The notes under the pieces were generated by a model. It worked only from the letters and a program-made list of their open reading frames with translations, searched no databases and was not told where the DNA came from. Source: Limosilactobacillus rudii (GTDB taxonomy: Bacteria > Bacillota > Bacilli > Lactobacillales > Lactobacillaceae). Taken from it: a stretch of DNA of 64,000 nucleotides. The translations under genes and the position numbers were made by a program. Each line of letters opens with the position of its first letter. The stretch's first letter is position 1. This document shows, piece after piece, positions 8,928-20,087 of this stretch. Location: assembly GCF_014145455.1 (NCBI RefSeq), contig NZ_JACIVB010000063.1:62001-126000 (forward strand). The letters are read 5' to 3'.

Positions 8928-10766
8928 CTATTCTTGTAAATGATAATTGTAACTAGCAACAATAATGTTTTCCCGAGAATTTAATAGTGCACGAAGACGG
9001 ACACTAGTCTGGTTATGCAGAGCTAATTGCCAAGGCCGCTTTGGAATAAACTGGGGCACAAGCACTGTTGTTGAATAGTTTCTTGCCTCTGCCCGTTTAG
9101 CAATCACGTCAACAAACCGTAATGTCGGTTTAGCAATTGAACGGTACGAAGAATGAATATCAACAAACCGAACATCTGGATATTCAGCTTTAAATTCATT
9201 AGCTGTTTTATGCTCTTTACCTGGATTCTCATCAAATGAAACATGCATAGCGATGACATAATCACCAATCGACCGGGCATAGTTTATCGCACCACGAGTT
9301 ACCCGCGTAACATTACCAACTAATACAATAACCGTTGCCCCATCATAATCGTGCAACTGAACTTTTGTCTTCTCAGCAACTCGCAACTGCGCAGCAACTT
9401 TAACATAATGACGATGGACAGCATGAAACATCCACAATAGTAACGGCATAATAATTAAGTACGGCCAAACATTTGCAAAGTGCTGCCAGAAAAGACAGAT
9501 AACTAGGGCAAATGAGATTAATGCGCCCACTAAATTAATAAACGCCTTACCAAGCCAGAAGCCCTCTCGTTCACGGAACCAGTGAATAATCATTCCTGAT
9601 TGTGACAAGGTAAATGGGACAAACACCCCCACAGCATACAACGGAATTAACATGTTGGTCTGACCATGGAAAATCAAGATTAAAATAATTGCACCAATAG
9701 CTAATGAGATAATTCCATTAGAGTACCCCAACCGGTCGCCACGGTCCATAAATGCATGTGGCATATACTTATCCTTGGCCATATTAAAGGCTAAAATAGG
9801 AAAGGCCGAGAAACCAGTATTAGCAGCCACCGCCAAAATCATTGCTGTTGATAGCTGTAACATATAAAATCCAAGACCATGTCCCCCAAAAATTTGCGCA
9901 GCCATCTGCGAAAGAATCGTTGTCCGTGAATTTGGAACAACACCAAGGTAGAAACTGAAGAAGATAACGGCAATAAAGAAGAATGCTAAAATGGCACTCA
10001 TAATTGCAAGAGTCGTCGATGCATTCTTCTCTTTCGGCCTATTGAAATTAGGAACCGCATTACTTACTGCTTCAACCCCCGTTAATGATGATGAACCAGC
10101 AGAGAATGCCCGAATTAGTAAAACAAATGACATCCCTGAAACCGGAGTGCCATAATCAACAATGGCTTTGTAATGGATATGCCCCATTGCTATGTTATAT
10201 CCACCCCAAATGACCATAATAATCATCATTACAACAAAGAAATAAACCGGAATCGTCAAGAAATTAGCGCTCTCGCTCATCCCCCGTAAATTCATAAACA
10301 TAATTATTAAAACAATGATTATTCCAAGGGGAATCGAAAACTTGTACAGTGCCGGAATAGCAGAAGTGATCGCTTCGACCCCAGATGTCGTTGATACGGC
10401 AACAGTTAGCATATAGTCAACTAACAGGGATCCACCAGCAAATAATCCACCATTACTTCCCCAATTTCTTGTTGCAACGACATATGCACCCCCACCACTA
10501 GGATAGGCATGAATAATCTGTTGGTACGATAGCGTAATCGCTAATAACAAGATCAGAACAATTGCCGCAATCGGAATCGAATACCAAATTGCTGCCGCTG
10601 ACAAAGTAACTAAAACCGTCGTAATCTGTTCCGGTCCATAAGCAACTGACGATATTGCATCAGATGAAAGCATTGCTAATGCTTTAAACTTGGTTAGATG
10701 TGTCTGCCCTTCATCGAGGGTTTTTAACGGTTTCCCGATCAAAACACGTTTTAAATAACGCCACAT
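8928..10766 (-). CDS. kimA: KimA-type high-affinity potassium transporter (APC superfamily)
   Basis: KimA (formerly YdaO) is a proton-coupled potassium importer of the KUP/APC superfamily, inhibited by c-di-AMP in Bacillus. The 612-residue protein closely resembles KimA: N-terminal RVLIGKPLKT, the SSDAISSVAYGPEQI signature (about 34-48), YPSGGGAYVVATRN (about 88-101), some twelve membrane helices, and a hydrophilic cytoplasmic tail (about 470-612) like the c-di-AMP-binding domain. AGAGGAGG precedes the start. In Bacillus the gene is also controlled by a c-di-AMP riboswitch; only about 85 bases separate this gene from the one upstream, so none fits here. DarA at 36.2 kb is another c-di-AMP receptor. 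Confidence 0.85.
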   Translation of the reverse strand: MWRYLKRVLIGKPLKTLDEGQTHLTKFKALAMLSSDAISSVAYGPEQITTVLVTLSAAAIWYSIPIAAIVLILLLAITLSYQQIIHAYPSGGGAYVVATRNWGSNGGLFAGGSLLVDYMLTVAVSTTSGVEAITSAIPALYKFSIPLGIIIVLIIMFMNLRGMSESANFLTIPVYFFVVMMIIMVIWGGYNIAMGHIHYKAIVDYGTPVSGMSFVLLIRAFSAGSSSLTGVEAVSNAVPNFNRPKEKNASTTLAIMSAILAFFFIAVIFFSFYLGVVPNSRTTILSQMAAQIFGGHGLGFYMLQLSTAMILAVAANTGFSAFPILAFNMAKDKYMPHAFMDRGDRLGYSNGIISLAIGAIILILIFHGQTNMLIPLYAVGVFVPFTLSQSGMIIHWFREREGFWLGKAFINLVGALISFALVICLFWQHFANVWPYLIIMPLLLWMFHAVHRHYVKVAAQLRVAEKTKVQLHDYDGATVIVLVGNVTRVTRGAINYARSIGDYVIAMHVSFDENPGKEHKTANEFKAEYPDVRFVDIHSSYRSIAKPTLRFVDVIAKRAEARNYSTTVLVPQFIPKRPWQLALHNQTSVRLRALLNSRENIIVASYNYHLQE

Positions 10767-10849
10767 ACTATCCTCCTCTAATTTTTCACTTTTTTATAAA
10801 TGATAATACTACAATTTATCAATAAACTTTGCAATATACAACGGCTCAA

Positions 10850-12457
10850 TTAATCTTCTTCTGGTAATTTTACCTTTGCATTTACTTTTTCTGCCGCTGG
10901 ATCTACTTCCTTCATCCGACTAGCAACTGCCCACCAATAAAAGCCAAGGGAACAAACAATGATAACAACAAAATCCCATGGATATTTAAGCCAATTTTGA
11001 CCACCAAAGCCATCGCTACCAATATATGAAATAGTCGAAATAAAAACAAGGTAGGCTAGCATCCAAAAGCAATTTTGCAAATCCTTTAGTCCCGCTGCAT
11101 GTCGATACCGAATCTCATAATAAAGATAAATTGGTAATCCTAATAAGATAACTCCAATAACCTGAACAGTCGTTGGCCACATTGTCCAATATATCGATAA
11201 ACTAGTCAAAACAAACGCACATGGTGCAAGCCAAGTCATAAATTTAGGATGAAATGGTCGCTTTAGTTTAGTATGCATTTTACGTAATGAGATCACAGTT
11301 ACCGGCCCTGTAAGGTAAGCAATCAGAGTCGACCCCGTAATAACAGTTGCTAACAAACTCCAATTACGAAAAAGGCTAACCATAATAACTGCTAAAATCA
11401 AGTCAACAACCATGGCAAAGCGGGGAATCATATATCGTCGCTCAAGATGACCAAGCCATTGTGGAAGGTGCCCAGTATGGGTCATTGCTGCCAGTGCCCG
11501 AGAAGCAGTTGCTACAAACGCCACCCCTGTTCCAAACGGTGAAACAAATGCATCCATATACAATAGAATTGCTAGCCAATTCATCCCAAGTAAAATCGCA
11601 ATATCTGCGAAAGGTGACGTATAGTTAATACCATGCCATCCTTTTTGTGCAAGGAATGCAGGATCAATTGCCCCAATAAACGCTACTTGTAACATAATGT
11701 AAATTACAGCAGTAATAATCATCGAAATAAGAACACCCCGGACAATATTTTTATGGGGGTTAACCATTTCACCACCCATATTTATTACTGTTTGAAAGGC
11801 ATCATATGACATAATTATCCCTGATACAGCCGCCGCTTCAAAAATTGATCGACTCCCATATGGCATAAACGTGCTAAGATTATGACCAAAATTCCCCGGA
11901 TGAAAGCCAGCGATAATTAACATTATAATGGTTAATGTCGGTAAAAGAATTTTAAAAATTGAAATAAGATTGGTAAACCGCGTCATTAACTTTACTGACC
12001 AGAAATTTATTAATGTGAATACTACCATAAAGGCAAATACTACCAGTAATCCGGGCGTAGTAATATTGCCATTTTTCATAAAATGGTGAGTCCAATTTGC
12101 CCATGTCCAGGGCCATGAACTCATGTATTGAACTGAGGCAACGGCTTCCATCGGGACAAGGGTTATTAGGGAAATCCAATTTGCCCATGCCGCAATAAAT
12201 CCCAAAAGCGGACCATGACTATACTGCGCATAACGACTCATACCACCGCTTTCTGGGAACATCGCTCCTAATTCAACATAAGTCAGGGCAATACTGATGA
12301 TAATAATCGCCCCTAAAATCCAGGAAATAATTGCGGCTGGTCCTGCAACCTTAGCAGCTGTACCAGCACCAAATAGCCACCCAGACCCAATCAATGAGTT
12401 TAGTGCTAACATTACTCCTGAAAACAAAGTAATCTTTTGGAACTTTAATTTTTCCAT
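10850..12457 (-). CDS. APC family amino-acid permease (aspartate:H+ symporter-like)
   Basis: A 535-residue polytopic membrane protein of the amino acid-polyamine-organocation family. The N-terminal helix 1 motif NSLIGSGWLFGAG (about residues 20-32) and FPESGGMSRYAQYSHG (about 68-83) are typical of APC transporters. About twelve to fourteen membrane segments follow, then a charged tail. The overall sequence resembles Bacillus YveA/AspP, an aspartate-proton symporter, but the substrate is inferred. It lies upstream of kimA in the same direction, with no terminator between, so the two may be cotranscribed. Confidence 0.8.
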   Translation of the reverse strand: MEKLKFQKITLFSGVMLALNSLIGSGWLFGAGTAAKVAGPAAIISWILGAIIIISIALTYVELGAMFPESGGMSRYAQYSHGPLLGFIAAWANWISLITLVPMEAVASVQYMSSWPWTWANWTHHFMKNGNITTPGLLVVFAFMVVFTLINFWSVKLMTRFTNLISIFKILLPTLTIIMLIIAGFHPGNFGHNLSTFMPYGSRSIFEAAAVSGIIMSYDAFQTVINMGGEMVNPHKNIVRGVLISMIITAVIYIMLQVAFIGAIDPAFLAQKGWHGINYTSPFADIAILLGMNWLAILLYMDAFVSPFGTGVAFVATASRALAAMTHTGHLPQWLGHLERRYMIPRFAMVVDLILAVIMVSLFRNWSLLATVITGSTLIAYLTGPVTVISLRKMHTKLKRPFHPKFMTWLAPCAFVLTSLSIYWTMWPTTVQVIGVILLGLPIYLYYEIRYRHAAGLKDLQNCFWMLAYLVFISTISYIGSDGFGGQNWLKYPWDFVVIIVCSLGFYWWAVASRMKEVDPAAEKVNAKVKLPEED

Positions 12458-12538
12458 TTCTTAGTTCCTTTCATTTATAATTTAGCTAAAAATTTACACT
12501 CATTAACTTTACCACAATTTAAGAACTTTAGATTAATT

Positions 12539-12576
12539 TAAAAAGCAGTCTTCACCATCACAATGATAAAAACTGC
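12539..12576 (-). terminator. Second (distal) terminator after groEL
   Basis: On the minus strand AAGCAGT pairs with ACTGCTT, followed by TTTTA. It lies beyond the main groEL terminator and forms a tandem stop. Confidence 0.5.
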
Positions 12577-12591
12577 TTATTCATAATATAA

Positions 12592-12627
12592 AACGACCCT
12601 ACACCCATCTAAAAGTGTAAAGCCGTT
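12592..12627 (-). terminator. Rho-independent terminator of groESL
   Basis: On the minus strand AACGGCTTTACAC (615-627 of the 12.6 kb block) pairs over 13 positions, some wobble, with GTGTAGGGTCGTT. A TTTTATATTAT tract follows. Confidence 0.75.
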
Positions 12628-12648
12628 AAAATCATCTAGAAAACTAGA

Positions 12649-14274
<1,626 letters not shown>

Positions 14275-14359
14275 TTATGTCACCTCAAAATTAATTTCAT
14301 TTTTCATAATAATGAAGGAAATCCATCCTTCAGCCTTAATAATTTTCAGTTAGTAATTT

Positions 14360-14644
14360 TTATTCAACAATTGCTACTAAGTCCTTAGCGTGAACAACCA
14401 AGTACTTTTCACCATCATATTCTACTTCGTTACCAGCGTACTTATCAAACAATACGCGGTCGCCTTCCTTAACAGCTGGAGCAAGCTTTTGTCCGTTTTC
14501 TAAAGTACGACCTTCTCCAACGGCAATAACCTTTCCAGTAGTTGGCTTTTCCTTTACGTTCGAAGCAAGGACAATTCCACCAACTGTCTTTTCTTCTTCA
14601 GTTTCAGCTTTTAGAACAACGCGATCTCCTAATGGTTTTAACAC
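14360..14644 (-). CDS. groES: Co-chaperonin GroES (Hsp10)
   Basis: GroES is the heptameric lid of the GroEL chamber. The 94-residue length, the N-terminal [12 protein letters not shown] and the mobile loop region ([13 protein letters not shown], about residues 17-29) are typical. It is first in the operon, 85 bases before groEL, behind a sigma-A promoter and a CIRCE operator. Confidence 0.99.
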   Translation of the reverse strand: MLKPLGDRVVLKAETEEEKTVGGIVLASNVKEKPTTGKVIAVGEGRTLENGQKLAPAVKEGDRVLFDKYAGNEVEYDGEKYLVVHAKDLVAIVE

Positions 14645-14677
14645 GTTAATCCCTCCATCTTGTTAATAGTTTTATTT

Positions 14678-14704
14678 TTAGCACTCAAAACCTCCAAGTG
14701 CTAA
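14678..14704. promoter_or_regulatory. CIRCE element (HrcA operator) of groESL
   Basis: TTAGCACTC-N9-AAGTGCTAA matches the CIRCE inverted repeat at 17 of 18 arm positions (the second arm is AAGTGCTAA, not GAGTGCTAA). It lies at the expected transcription start, between promoter and groES, so HrcA would block initiation. hrcA itself is not in the window. Confidence 0.95.
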
Positions 14705-14715
14705 ATACATATTTA

Positions 14716-14743
14716 AATATAACATGTTATTTTCAAAATGCAA
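14716..14743 (-). promoter_or_regulatory. Promoter of groESL
   Basis: Minus-strand -35 TTGCAT (14738-14743) and -10 TATATT (14716-14721), spaced by 16 bases and immediately upstream of CIRCE. Confidence 0.7.
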
Positions 14744-14829
14744 TAAAAACACTTTGACTTTTTTTGACCATCATCGTTTTGAACGTATTCTTTCCGTAAA
14801 AAAATGTTTAATTACGCTTGATTAGTACA

Positions 14830-14868
14830 CAAAAAGCACCAGTTTAATATTTCTATCAAACTAATGCT
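14830..14868 (-). terminator. Terminator after rex
   Basis: On the minus strand AGCATTAGTTT and AAACTGGTGCT pair over 11 positions with two wobbles, followed by TTTTTG. It separates rex from groES. Confidence 0.7.
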
Positions 14869-14878
14869 TTCTACTAAA

Positions 14879-15523
14879 TTATTCAGCTGAATCTTCAGTA
14901 TAGTTTTTTATAAAGTAAATCAATGTTTGTAATTCATTCGTCAAATCAATATTTTGCACTTGAACATTTTTAGGCACAGATAATCGCACTGGTGTAAAGT
15001 TAAGAATTCCCTTTACTCCTGCTTCAACTAATTGATCTGCAACATGCTGGGCTTTAATCCCCGGAACAGTTAAAATAACAACATCGATTTGTTGTTCTTT
15101 TAATTGCTTAACCATATCTTCTGAAGGATAGATCGGTATACCGCTCTTAACCGTGTTCGCATATTCTGGCTTAGTATCAAAAGCTGCACTAATTCGTAAG
15201 TTTGTGTCTTGGTGAAAATTAAAGTTTAATAAGGCGCTCCCTAAACTACCAACACCAACAAGGGCAACACTTACCAAAGAATCTTGATGAAGAATTCCCT
15301 TGAAAAACTTTAATAAACTCTCAACATCATAACCATATCCCCGCTTACCAAGTTCACCAAAATATGAAAAGTCGCGACGAATCGTTGCTGAATCCACTTG
15401 AACTGCGTCAGATAGCTCCGTTGATGAAACCCGTTGCTTATTTGCATCCTTTAATACGTTAAGATAGCGAAAATAAATTGGCAACCGTTTAGCAGTTGCA
15501 CGTGGAATTTTTTTGTTAGCCAT
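14879..15523 (-). CDS. rex: Redox-sensing transcriptional repressor Rex
   Basis: Rex senses the NADH/NAD+ ratio and represses fermentation genes when NAD+ is high. The 214-residue protein has an N-terminal winged helix ([10 protein letters not shown], then [24 protein letters not shown], about 17-52) and a Rossmann domain with [15 protein letters not shown] (about 84-98). The start at 15523 is chosen because AGGAGG lies upstream and homologues begin [11 protein letters not shown]; an extended frame to 15571 would run through that site. It is beside groESL and ydiF as in Bacillus. A likely target, adhE, is at 45 kb. Confidence 0.96.
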   Translation of the reverse strand: MANKKIPRATAKRLPIYFRYLNVLKDANKQRVSSTELSDAVQVDSATIRRDFSYFGELGKRGYGYDVESLLKFFKGILHQDSLVSVALVGVGSLGSALLNFNFHQDTNLRISAAFDTKPEYANTVKSGIPIYPSEDMVKQLKEQQIDVVILTVPGIKAQHVADQLVEAGVKGILNFTPVRLSVPKNVQVQNIDLTNELQTLIYFIKNYTEDSAE

Positions 15524-15628
15524 TCTACTTTTGTTCCTCCTAAAATTAGTTTTCGCCAACCTAGTCGCCAACTAATGCTAGGTTTTTCGAGATGGACGAT
15601 ACCACTAATTTTTACTTTGTGAAATTTA

Positions 15629-15679
15629 ATTCTGTGTATATTCTAGCAATTAAAAGGTTTTTTGTGAACTAAAATACAA
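15629..15679 (-). promoter_or_regulatory. rex promoter region with a Rex-like half-palindrome
   Basis: On the minus strand TTCACA and TAGAAT, 17 bases apart, form a plausible promoter. Overlapping the -35, the plus strand reads TTGTGAACTAAAATACAA (15662-15679). Its left arm is a perfect Rex half-site (TTGTGAA) but its right arm is degraded. Autoregulation of rex is possible but not established. Confidence 0.4.
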
Positions 15680-15763
15680 AAATATTTTGAAATTTTTTAT
15701 TTAAATTTAAAATCTGCTAAAATAAAACCATATTAAATCAACGTATTAAATGAGGTTACAATA

Positions 15764-17692
15764 ATGTTACTTTTACAAACAAATGACGTAATGCGGCGTT
15801 TTGGTGCCGATGTTTTATTTCACAATATGAATATGCAAATTCAGGAGCACGGACGAACCGCACTGGTTGGTCGTAACGGTGCCGGAAAAACTACCCTTCT
15901 TAAAATGATTGCCGGTATTACTGAACCGGATGAGGGGACAATTACAAAAGTTAAGGACCTAACAATCGGTTATCTTGCCCAGGACCAAGGACTCGATAGC
16001 CAAAATAGTATTTGGACTGAACTAGATACAGTTTTTGCTCCCCTCCATAAAATGGAAAAGCAAATCCACGACCTCGAGCAACAATTGGCTGACCTTGATA
16101 GCAGTAATCCACAATACCAACAAGTGCTATCAAAATATGACAGCCTGCAAACTACTTTCAAAAAGCAGGGTGGCTTTGAGTATGCTTCCCGGATGCGGGG
16201 AATTTTACATGGCTTCGGTTTTGGCGAAGATAGTTATGATACCCCTATTAATTCTCTTTCAGGGGGACAAAAGACGAAATTGGCCCTTGCAAAAATTCTT
16301 TTACAAGCCCCAGGTCTACTAATCCTCGATGAACCGACTAACCACCTTGATATGAACGTTTTATCGTGGCTAGAAGACTACCTTAAAAGTTATCAAGGTG
16401 CCCTCTTGATTGTTTCTCACGACCGTTACTTTTTAGATAAAGTTGTTAAAGACGTCTATGACCTTGATAATAAAACGCTGACTCACTATACGGGAAACTA
16501 TTCCCAGTTCGTCCAGCATAAGCAAGAACGGCTACAAGCTGAGTGGAAGCATTATGACCAGCAACAAAAAAAGATCGCCAAGCTTGAAGATTTCGTCAAT
16601 CGTAATATTGTCCGTGCTTCAACCACTAAGCGAGCACAAGCACGTAGAAAACAACTAGAAAAGATGGAACGCCTAGAACGGCCCCAAACCGACGACAAAT
16701 CTATTCACTTCCATTTCCATGCAGATAAGCCAAGCGGCAATGAGGTATTAGATGTTGAGCAAGCAAAGGTTGGCTATGATAACCAAATCTTAGCAGGTCC
16801 GCTCTCTTTCAGTATTCGCAAACCACAACGAGTTGGAATCATCGGGCCAAACGGAATCGGTAAGTCAACACTATTAAAATCTGTCCTCCACAAAATTCCA
16901 TTAATTAGCGGAACTATTAAGCCCGGCGCCAACCTTGAAGTCGGTTACTACGACCAGGAGCAGCAACAACTTCACCCAGATAAAACTGTCTTAGAAGAAG
17001 TATGGGACGATCATCCTGAAGTTCCTGAAAAAGATATTCGTTCCTTACTTGGCAGCTTCCTCTTTGTCGGTGATGATGTTTATAAAGTAGTCCACGAACT
17101 CTCTGGTGGCGAAAAAGCACGGCTTGAATTAACTAAATTATCATTTAAATCAATTAACTTCCTTATCCTTGATGAACCGACTAACCACCTTGACATTGAC
17201 AGTCGAGAAGTACTAGAAAATGCAATCAACGAATTTGATGGTACCGTCCTCTTTATTTCACACGACCGTTACTTCATTAACCAGGTTGCAACTGATGTTC
17301 TCGTAATGAGTAAGGACGGCATCAAGCACTATGAAGGAAATTATGATGACTACCTTGCTGCGCTCGCTAAAGAAAATTCTAACGATATTGACACTGCCCC
17401 AACAACTAAAACAACCGTTGGAAAAAAGTCATACCAACAAAGTAAAGAACAACAACGGGCACGGCGAAAAATTCAGCGTCAAGTTGATGACCTTGAGCAA
17501 CAAATGGCAACTCTTGAAACAAAACAAGAAGAAGTTCAAGAGCAAATGAGTCAACCAGATATTGCAACCGATATCGGCAAATTAACTGATTTGCAAAAAC
17601 AGCTTGATGAATTAAAGGCTCAGTCAGAAGAGGTAGAAATTGCCTGGACAGAAGCAGCTGAAAAGTTAGAAGAATTTGATGAACAAAAGTAA
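15764..17692 (+). CDS. ydiF: ABC-F family ATPase YdiF
   Basis: ABC-F proteins are soluble double-ATPase factors that act at the ribosomal E site to rescue or tune translation. This 642-residue protein has two nucleotide-binding domains. The first has GRNGAGKTT (about 38), LSGGQKTKLALAK and ILDEPTNHLD; the second has GPNGIGKST (about 366), LSGGEKARLEL and ILDEPTNHLD. A linker with many Arg/Lys residues lies between them, and the C-terminus (about 555-642) is a charged coiled coil. There are no membrane segments. Length and the rex/groESL neighbourhood match Bacillus YdiF. No antibiotic-resistance role is implied. Confidence 0.92.
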   Translation: MLLLQTNDVMRRFGADVLFHNMNMQIQEHGRTALVGRNGAGKTTLLKMIAGITEPDEGTITKVKDLTIGYLAQDQGLDSQNSIWTELDTVFAPLHKMEKQIHDLEQQLADLDSSNPQYQQVLSKYDSLQTTFKKQGGFEYASRMRGILHGFGFGEDSYDTPINSLSGGQKTKLALAKILLQAPGLLILDEPTNHLDMNVLSWLEDYLKSYQGALLIVSHDRYFLDKVVKDVYDLDNKTLTHYTGNYSQFVQHKQERLQAEWKHYDQQQKKIAKLEDFVNRNIVRASTTKRAQARRKQLEKMERLERPQTDDKSIHFHFHADKPSGNEVLDVEQAKVGYDNQILAGPLSFSIRKPQRVGIIGPNGIGKSTLLKSVLHKIPLISGTIKPGANLEVGYYDQEQQQLHPDKTVLEEVWDDHPEVPEKDIRSLLGSFLFVGDDVYKVVHELSGGEKARLELTKLSFKSINFLILDEPTNHLDIDSREVLENAINEFDGTVLFISHDRYFINQVATDVLVMSKDGIKHYEGNYDDYLAALAKENSNDIDTAPTTKTTVGKKSYQQSKEQQRARRKIQRQVDDLEQQMATLETKQEEVQEQMSQPDIATDIGKLTDLQKQLDELKAQSEEVEIAWTEAAEKLEEFDEQK

Positions 17693-17724
17693 AAAAGATC
17701 GGTAAGAATTTCCCGATCTTTTTT
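17693..17724. terminator. Bidirectional terminator after ydiF
   Basis: AAAAGATCGG and CCGATCTTTTTT form the stem, with T-runs on both strands. It also serves the panE operon arriving from the other side. Confidence 0.85.
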
Positions 17725-17734
17725 ACTTTTACTT

Positions 17735-17923
17735 CTAAAATTTAACCATTGATTTTATAAAAAATTGCAGCAAACCTAGCTGGTTACCCGATTTAATACA
17801 ACTATTCTTTGCTGCCATCAATGTTCCACTATGGGTTAGTCTCAAGCCATGAAAGGACTGACCGGTAGTTATCGCTAATTTTCTAGGAATTATTTTGGGC
17901 TTAGTAACATTTATTACCGCCAT
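17735..17923 (-). CDS. Doubtful 62-residue ORF overlapping the panE stop (TAATG)
   Basis: The ATG shares one base with the panE stop codon, a coupling layout, and the frame stays open for 62 codons. The product is basic, has no recognisable domain and no convincing membrane helix, and I do not recognise it. It fills the stretch between panE and the terminator. It may be chance or a decayed gene end. Confidence 0.2.
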   Translation of the reverse strand: MAVINVTKPKIIPRKLAITTGQSFHGLRLTHSGTLMAAKNSCIKSGNQLGLLQFFIKSMVKF

Positions 17924-18885
17924 TATTGCCTAAACTTACGTGTATTTTCAGCTAGGTGAACAAGATTACGCAAGAAGTCATGGGTTGAGGCTTCATAATT
18001 GTATTTCTTGCCTAGGTCATAAATATAACCATTAATGTAATCTACTTCTGTTGGCCGGTTCTTACTCATGTCTTGGTACATGGATGGGTAATGAAGCGGA
18101 TTGGTAACTTCACTAACATACTTAATCGTTTGCCATTCTTCTTCACGCGTACTTAATAGTTGAATGCCAGCCCGCTCAGCAACATCAAATGCCTCATTAA
18201 TTAATTGTTTACCTAATTTTTCGGCACCGTCATAGTCAATAAATTGCCCCATTTGAATTTCAAATAAGGTACAGATTGTATTAATAACAGAGTTAAATAC
18301 GACTTTCGTCAATAAAGTGCCATAAAAATTATCATTTAAATGGGGATTAATATTAGCAGTGGTAAAATCAGCAACAATTTCTTTTACCCGTTCATCTGGT
18401 TCGCCCACTTGTGGTGCAAGATTGATTGAGCCGGCACCAGGTTTACCGATAAAGTCGACATCCCCTGCCTTATTGAGGACAGTTCCAATCAAGCAGGTTC
18501 CGGCAATAACGTGTTCCTTGGGAAAATACTTGTTAATCTTTTCAATATGCCCCATTCCATTCATCCCAGAAAAAACATATTGGTGATCAGAATGGAAAAA
18601 GTGAGCACTGCGTTCGAGTAAGTCACTAAGTGTCATCTGCTTAGCAAAAACAATGAAAACATCTGGATCCCCCTGATATTCTTCAGGTGAATAAATATCA
18701 ACAGGGACCAAGTGACGATTTTCATGGTCTCGTGATACGTATACGCCGCCCTGCTTCTTAATCGTTTCAACTTGTGGATCCCAGTTATCAACAAAATCAA
18801 CCTGAGCACCAGCTAATTCCTGTAATAAAACACCAAACCGTAGTCCCATTGCACCAGCGCCTAATACTGTATACTTTAATGTCAT
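17923..18885 (-). CDS. panE: PanE/ApbA family 2-ketoacid reductase
   Basis: The family comprises NADPH-dependent 2-dehydropantoate 2-reductases, but in lactic acid bacteria some members reduce branched or sulfur-containing 2-keto acids to D-2-hydroxy acids. The 320-residue protein has the N-terminal dinucleotide motif LGAGAMGLRFG (residues 7-17), FAKQMTL with the conserved lysine (about 75) and the C-terminal domain signature KVVFNSVINTICTL. It is the last gene of a Met-T-box operon with mtnE and mtnU, 12 bases after mtnE. That context favours a ketoacid reductase over pantothenate synthesis; the substrate is inferred. Confidence 0.85.
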   Translation of the reverse strand: MTLKYTVLGAGAMGLRFGVLLQELAGAQVDFVDNWDPQVETIKKQGGVYVSRDHENRHLVPVDIYSPEEYQGDPDVFIVFAKQMTLSDLLERSAHFFHSDHQYVFSGMNGMGHIEKINKYFPKEHVIAGTCLIGTVLNKAGDVDFIGKPGAGSINLAPQVGEPDERVKEIVADFTTANINPHLNDNFYGTLLTKVVFNSVINTICTLFEIQMGQFIDYDGAEKLGKQLINEAFDVAERAGIQLLSTREEEWQTIKYVSEVTNPLHYPSMYQDMSKNRPTEVDYINGYIYDLGKKYNYEASTHDFLRNLVHLAENTRKFRQ

Positions 18886-18897
18886 TATAATAACCTC

Positions 18898-20076
18898 CTA
18901 ATCAAATAAATGTAATTTGCCAATCCGGTTAACTGCTTCAACCAGCCGTTCTGGTTCTATTAATAAGCCAATCCGAACATAGCCCTCGCCATGGGTTCCA
19001 AAACCATTTCCTGGCGCTACGGCTACCCCCGCTTTATTGAGTAATACATCAGCGAATTGCTCACTTGTATACCCCGCTGGTACTGGCATCCACGCATAGA
19101 ATGTCCCCCGTGGAATAAAGGCATGCCACCCAATCTTCTCTGCCGCCTCCACAAACGCATTTCGTCGTTCTTCATACCGGCCCACAATTGTTGCTACTGC
19201 ACTATCTCGTTGTGGAGCTGTCAACGCATCAATTGCTGCCCGCTGTAAAGCAGGAAAGAGGCTTACAAATAAGTGATCTTGAATCAGATTCAACGCTTCA
19301 ATAATATCTTGATTACCAACCGCAAACGCAATTCGCCAGCCTGCCATATTAAATGTTTTAGAGAAAGTATAGAACTCAATTCCAACATCTTTAGCACCTG
19401 GTGTTTGCATAAAACTAACCGGCGCCTTACCATCAAATCCGATTGCTCCATACGCAAAATCACTGATAATGCCAACCTGATACTTCTTAGCCCAGCTGAC
19501 CAGTTTCTCATAGAATTCTGGTGTCGCTACTGCACCAGTTGGATTATTTGGATAATTAAGATAGAAGAACTTGGCTTTTTTAGCGGTTTCTTCTGGAATC
19601 GCATCAAGATCAGGTAAAAAATTATTTTCTGCTAGCAATGGTACCGTGACAAAGTTTACTTTTCCTAATGCAGCACCGGATAAATAGTCAGGATACCCCG
19701 GATCAGGTAACAAGTAGGTATCGCCAGGGTTCATCAATGCCCATGGTAACTCCACTAGCCCAATCTTTGATCCACCAAGAATAGCAACTTCTTTTTCTGG
19801 GTCAAATTGTGCCCCATACTTCTTATGATAAAAATCAGCTGCCGCCTGTTTGAAAGCTGGTAAGCCACGAAATAGGGAATACTTATGAGTTTGTGGATCA
19901 GCTACCCACTTTTGCGTACTCTTTACAATGTAGTCAGGAGTTGGCTTATCTGGGTTTCCTTGCCCTAGGTTAATAACATCAACTCCTTCATCAACTTTTT
20001 TATTCACCTTAGCAACTAAATTTGCGAAAAATTGCTTTGGTAACCCATCTAAAAGTCGTGATTGTTCAAATTTCAT
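18898..20076 (-). CDS. mtnE: MtnE-like glutamine:4-methylthio-2-oxobutanoate aminotransferase
   Basis: A class I PLP aminotransferase of 392 residues closely resembling Bacillus MtnE (YkrV), which makes methionine from its keto acid, preferring glutamine as amino donor. Visible marks are the N-terminal LPKQFFANLV, NLGQGNPDKPTP, the NYPNNPTGA stretch (about 175), the PLP lysine in FYTFSKTFNMAGWR (about 238) and the C-terminal PGNGFGTHGEGYVRIGLL. It lies between mtnU and panE in an operon read through a Met-specific T-box leader, which agrees with methionine supply. The rest of the MtnA-D salvage pathway is not in the window. Confidence 0.88.
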   Translation of the reverse strand: MKFEQSRLLDGLPKQFFANLVAKVNKKVDEGVDVINLGQGNPDKPTPDYIVKSTQKWVADPQTHKYSLFRGLPAFKQAAADFYHKKYGAQFDPEKEVAILGGSKIGLVELPWALMNPGDTYLLPDPGYPDYLSGAALGKVNFVTVPLLAENNFLPDLDAIPEETAKKAKFFYLNYPNNPTGAVATPEFYEKLVSWAKKYQVGIISDFAYGAIGFDGKAPVSFMQTPGAKDVGIEFYTFSKTFNMAGWRIAFAVGNQDIIEALNLIQDHLFVSLFPALQRAAIDALTAPQRDSAVATIVGRYEERRNAFVEAAEKIGWHAFIPRGTFYAWMPVPAGYTSEQFADVLLNKAGVAVAPGNGFGTHGEGYVRIGLLIEPERLVEAVNRIGKLHLFD

Positions 20077-20087
20077 GGTGAATCCTC

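Noticed and set aside
10767-10849. c-di-AMP riboswitch before kimA
   Set aside because: The gap is only 83 bases and shows no conserved ydaO-type structure.
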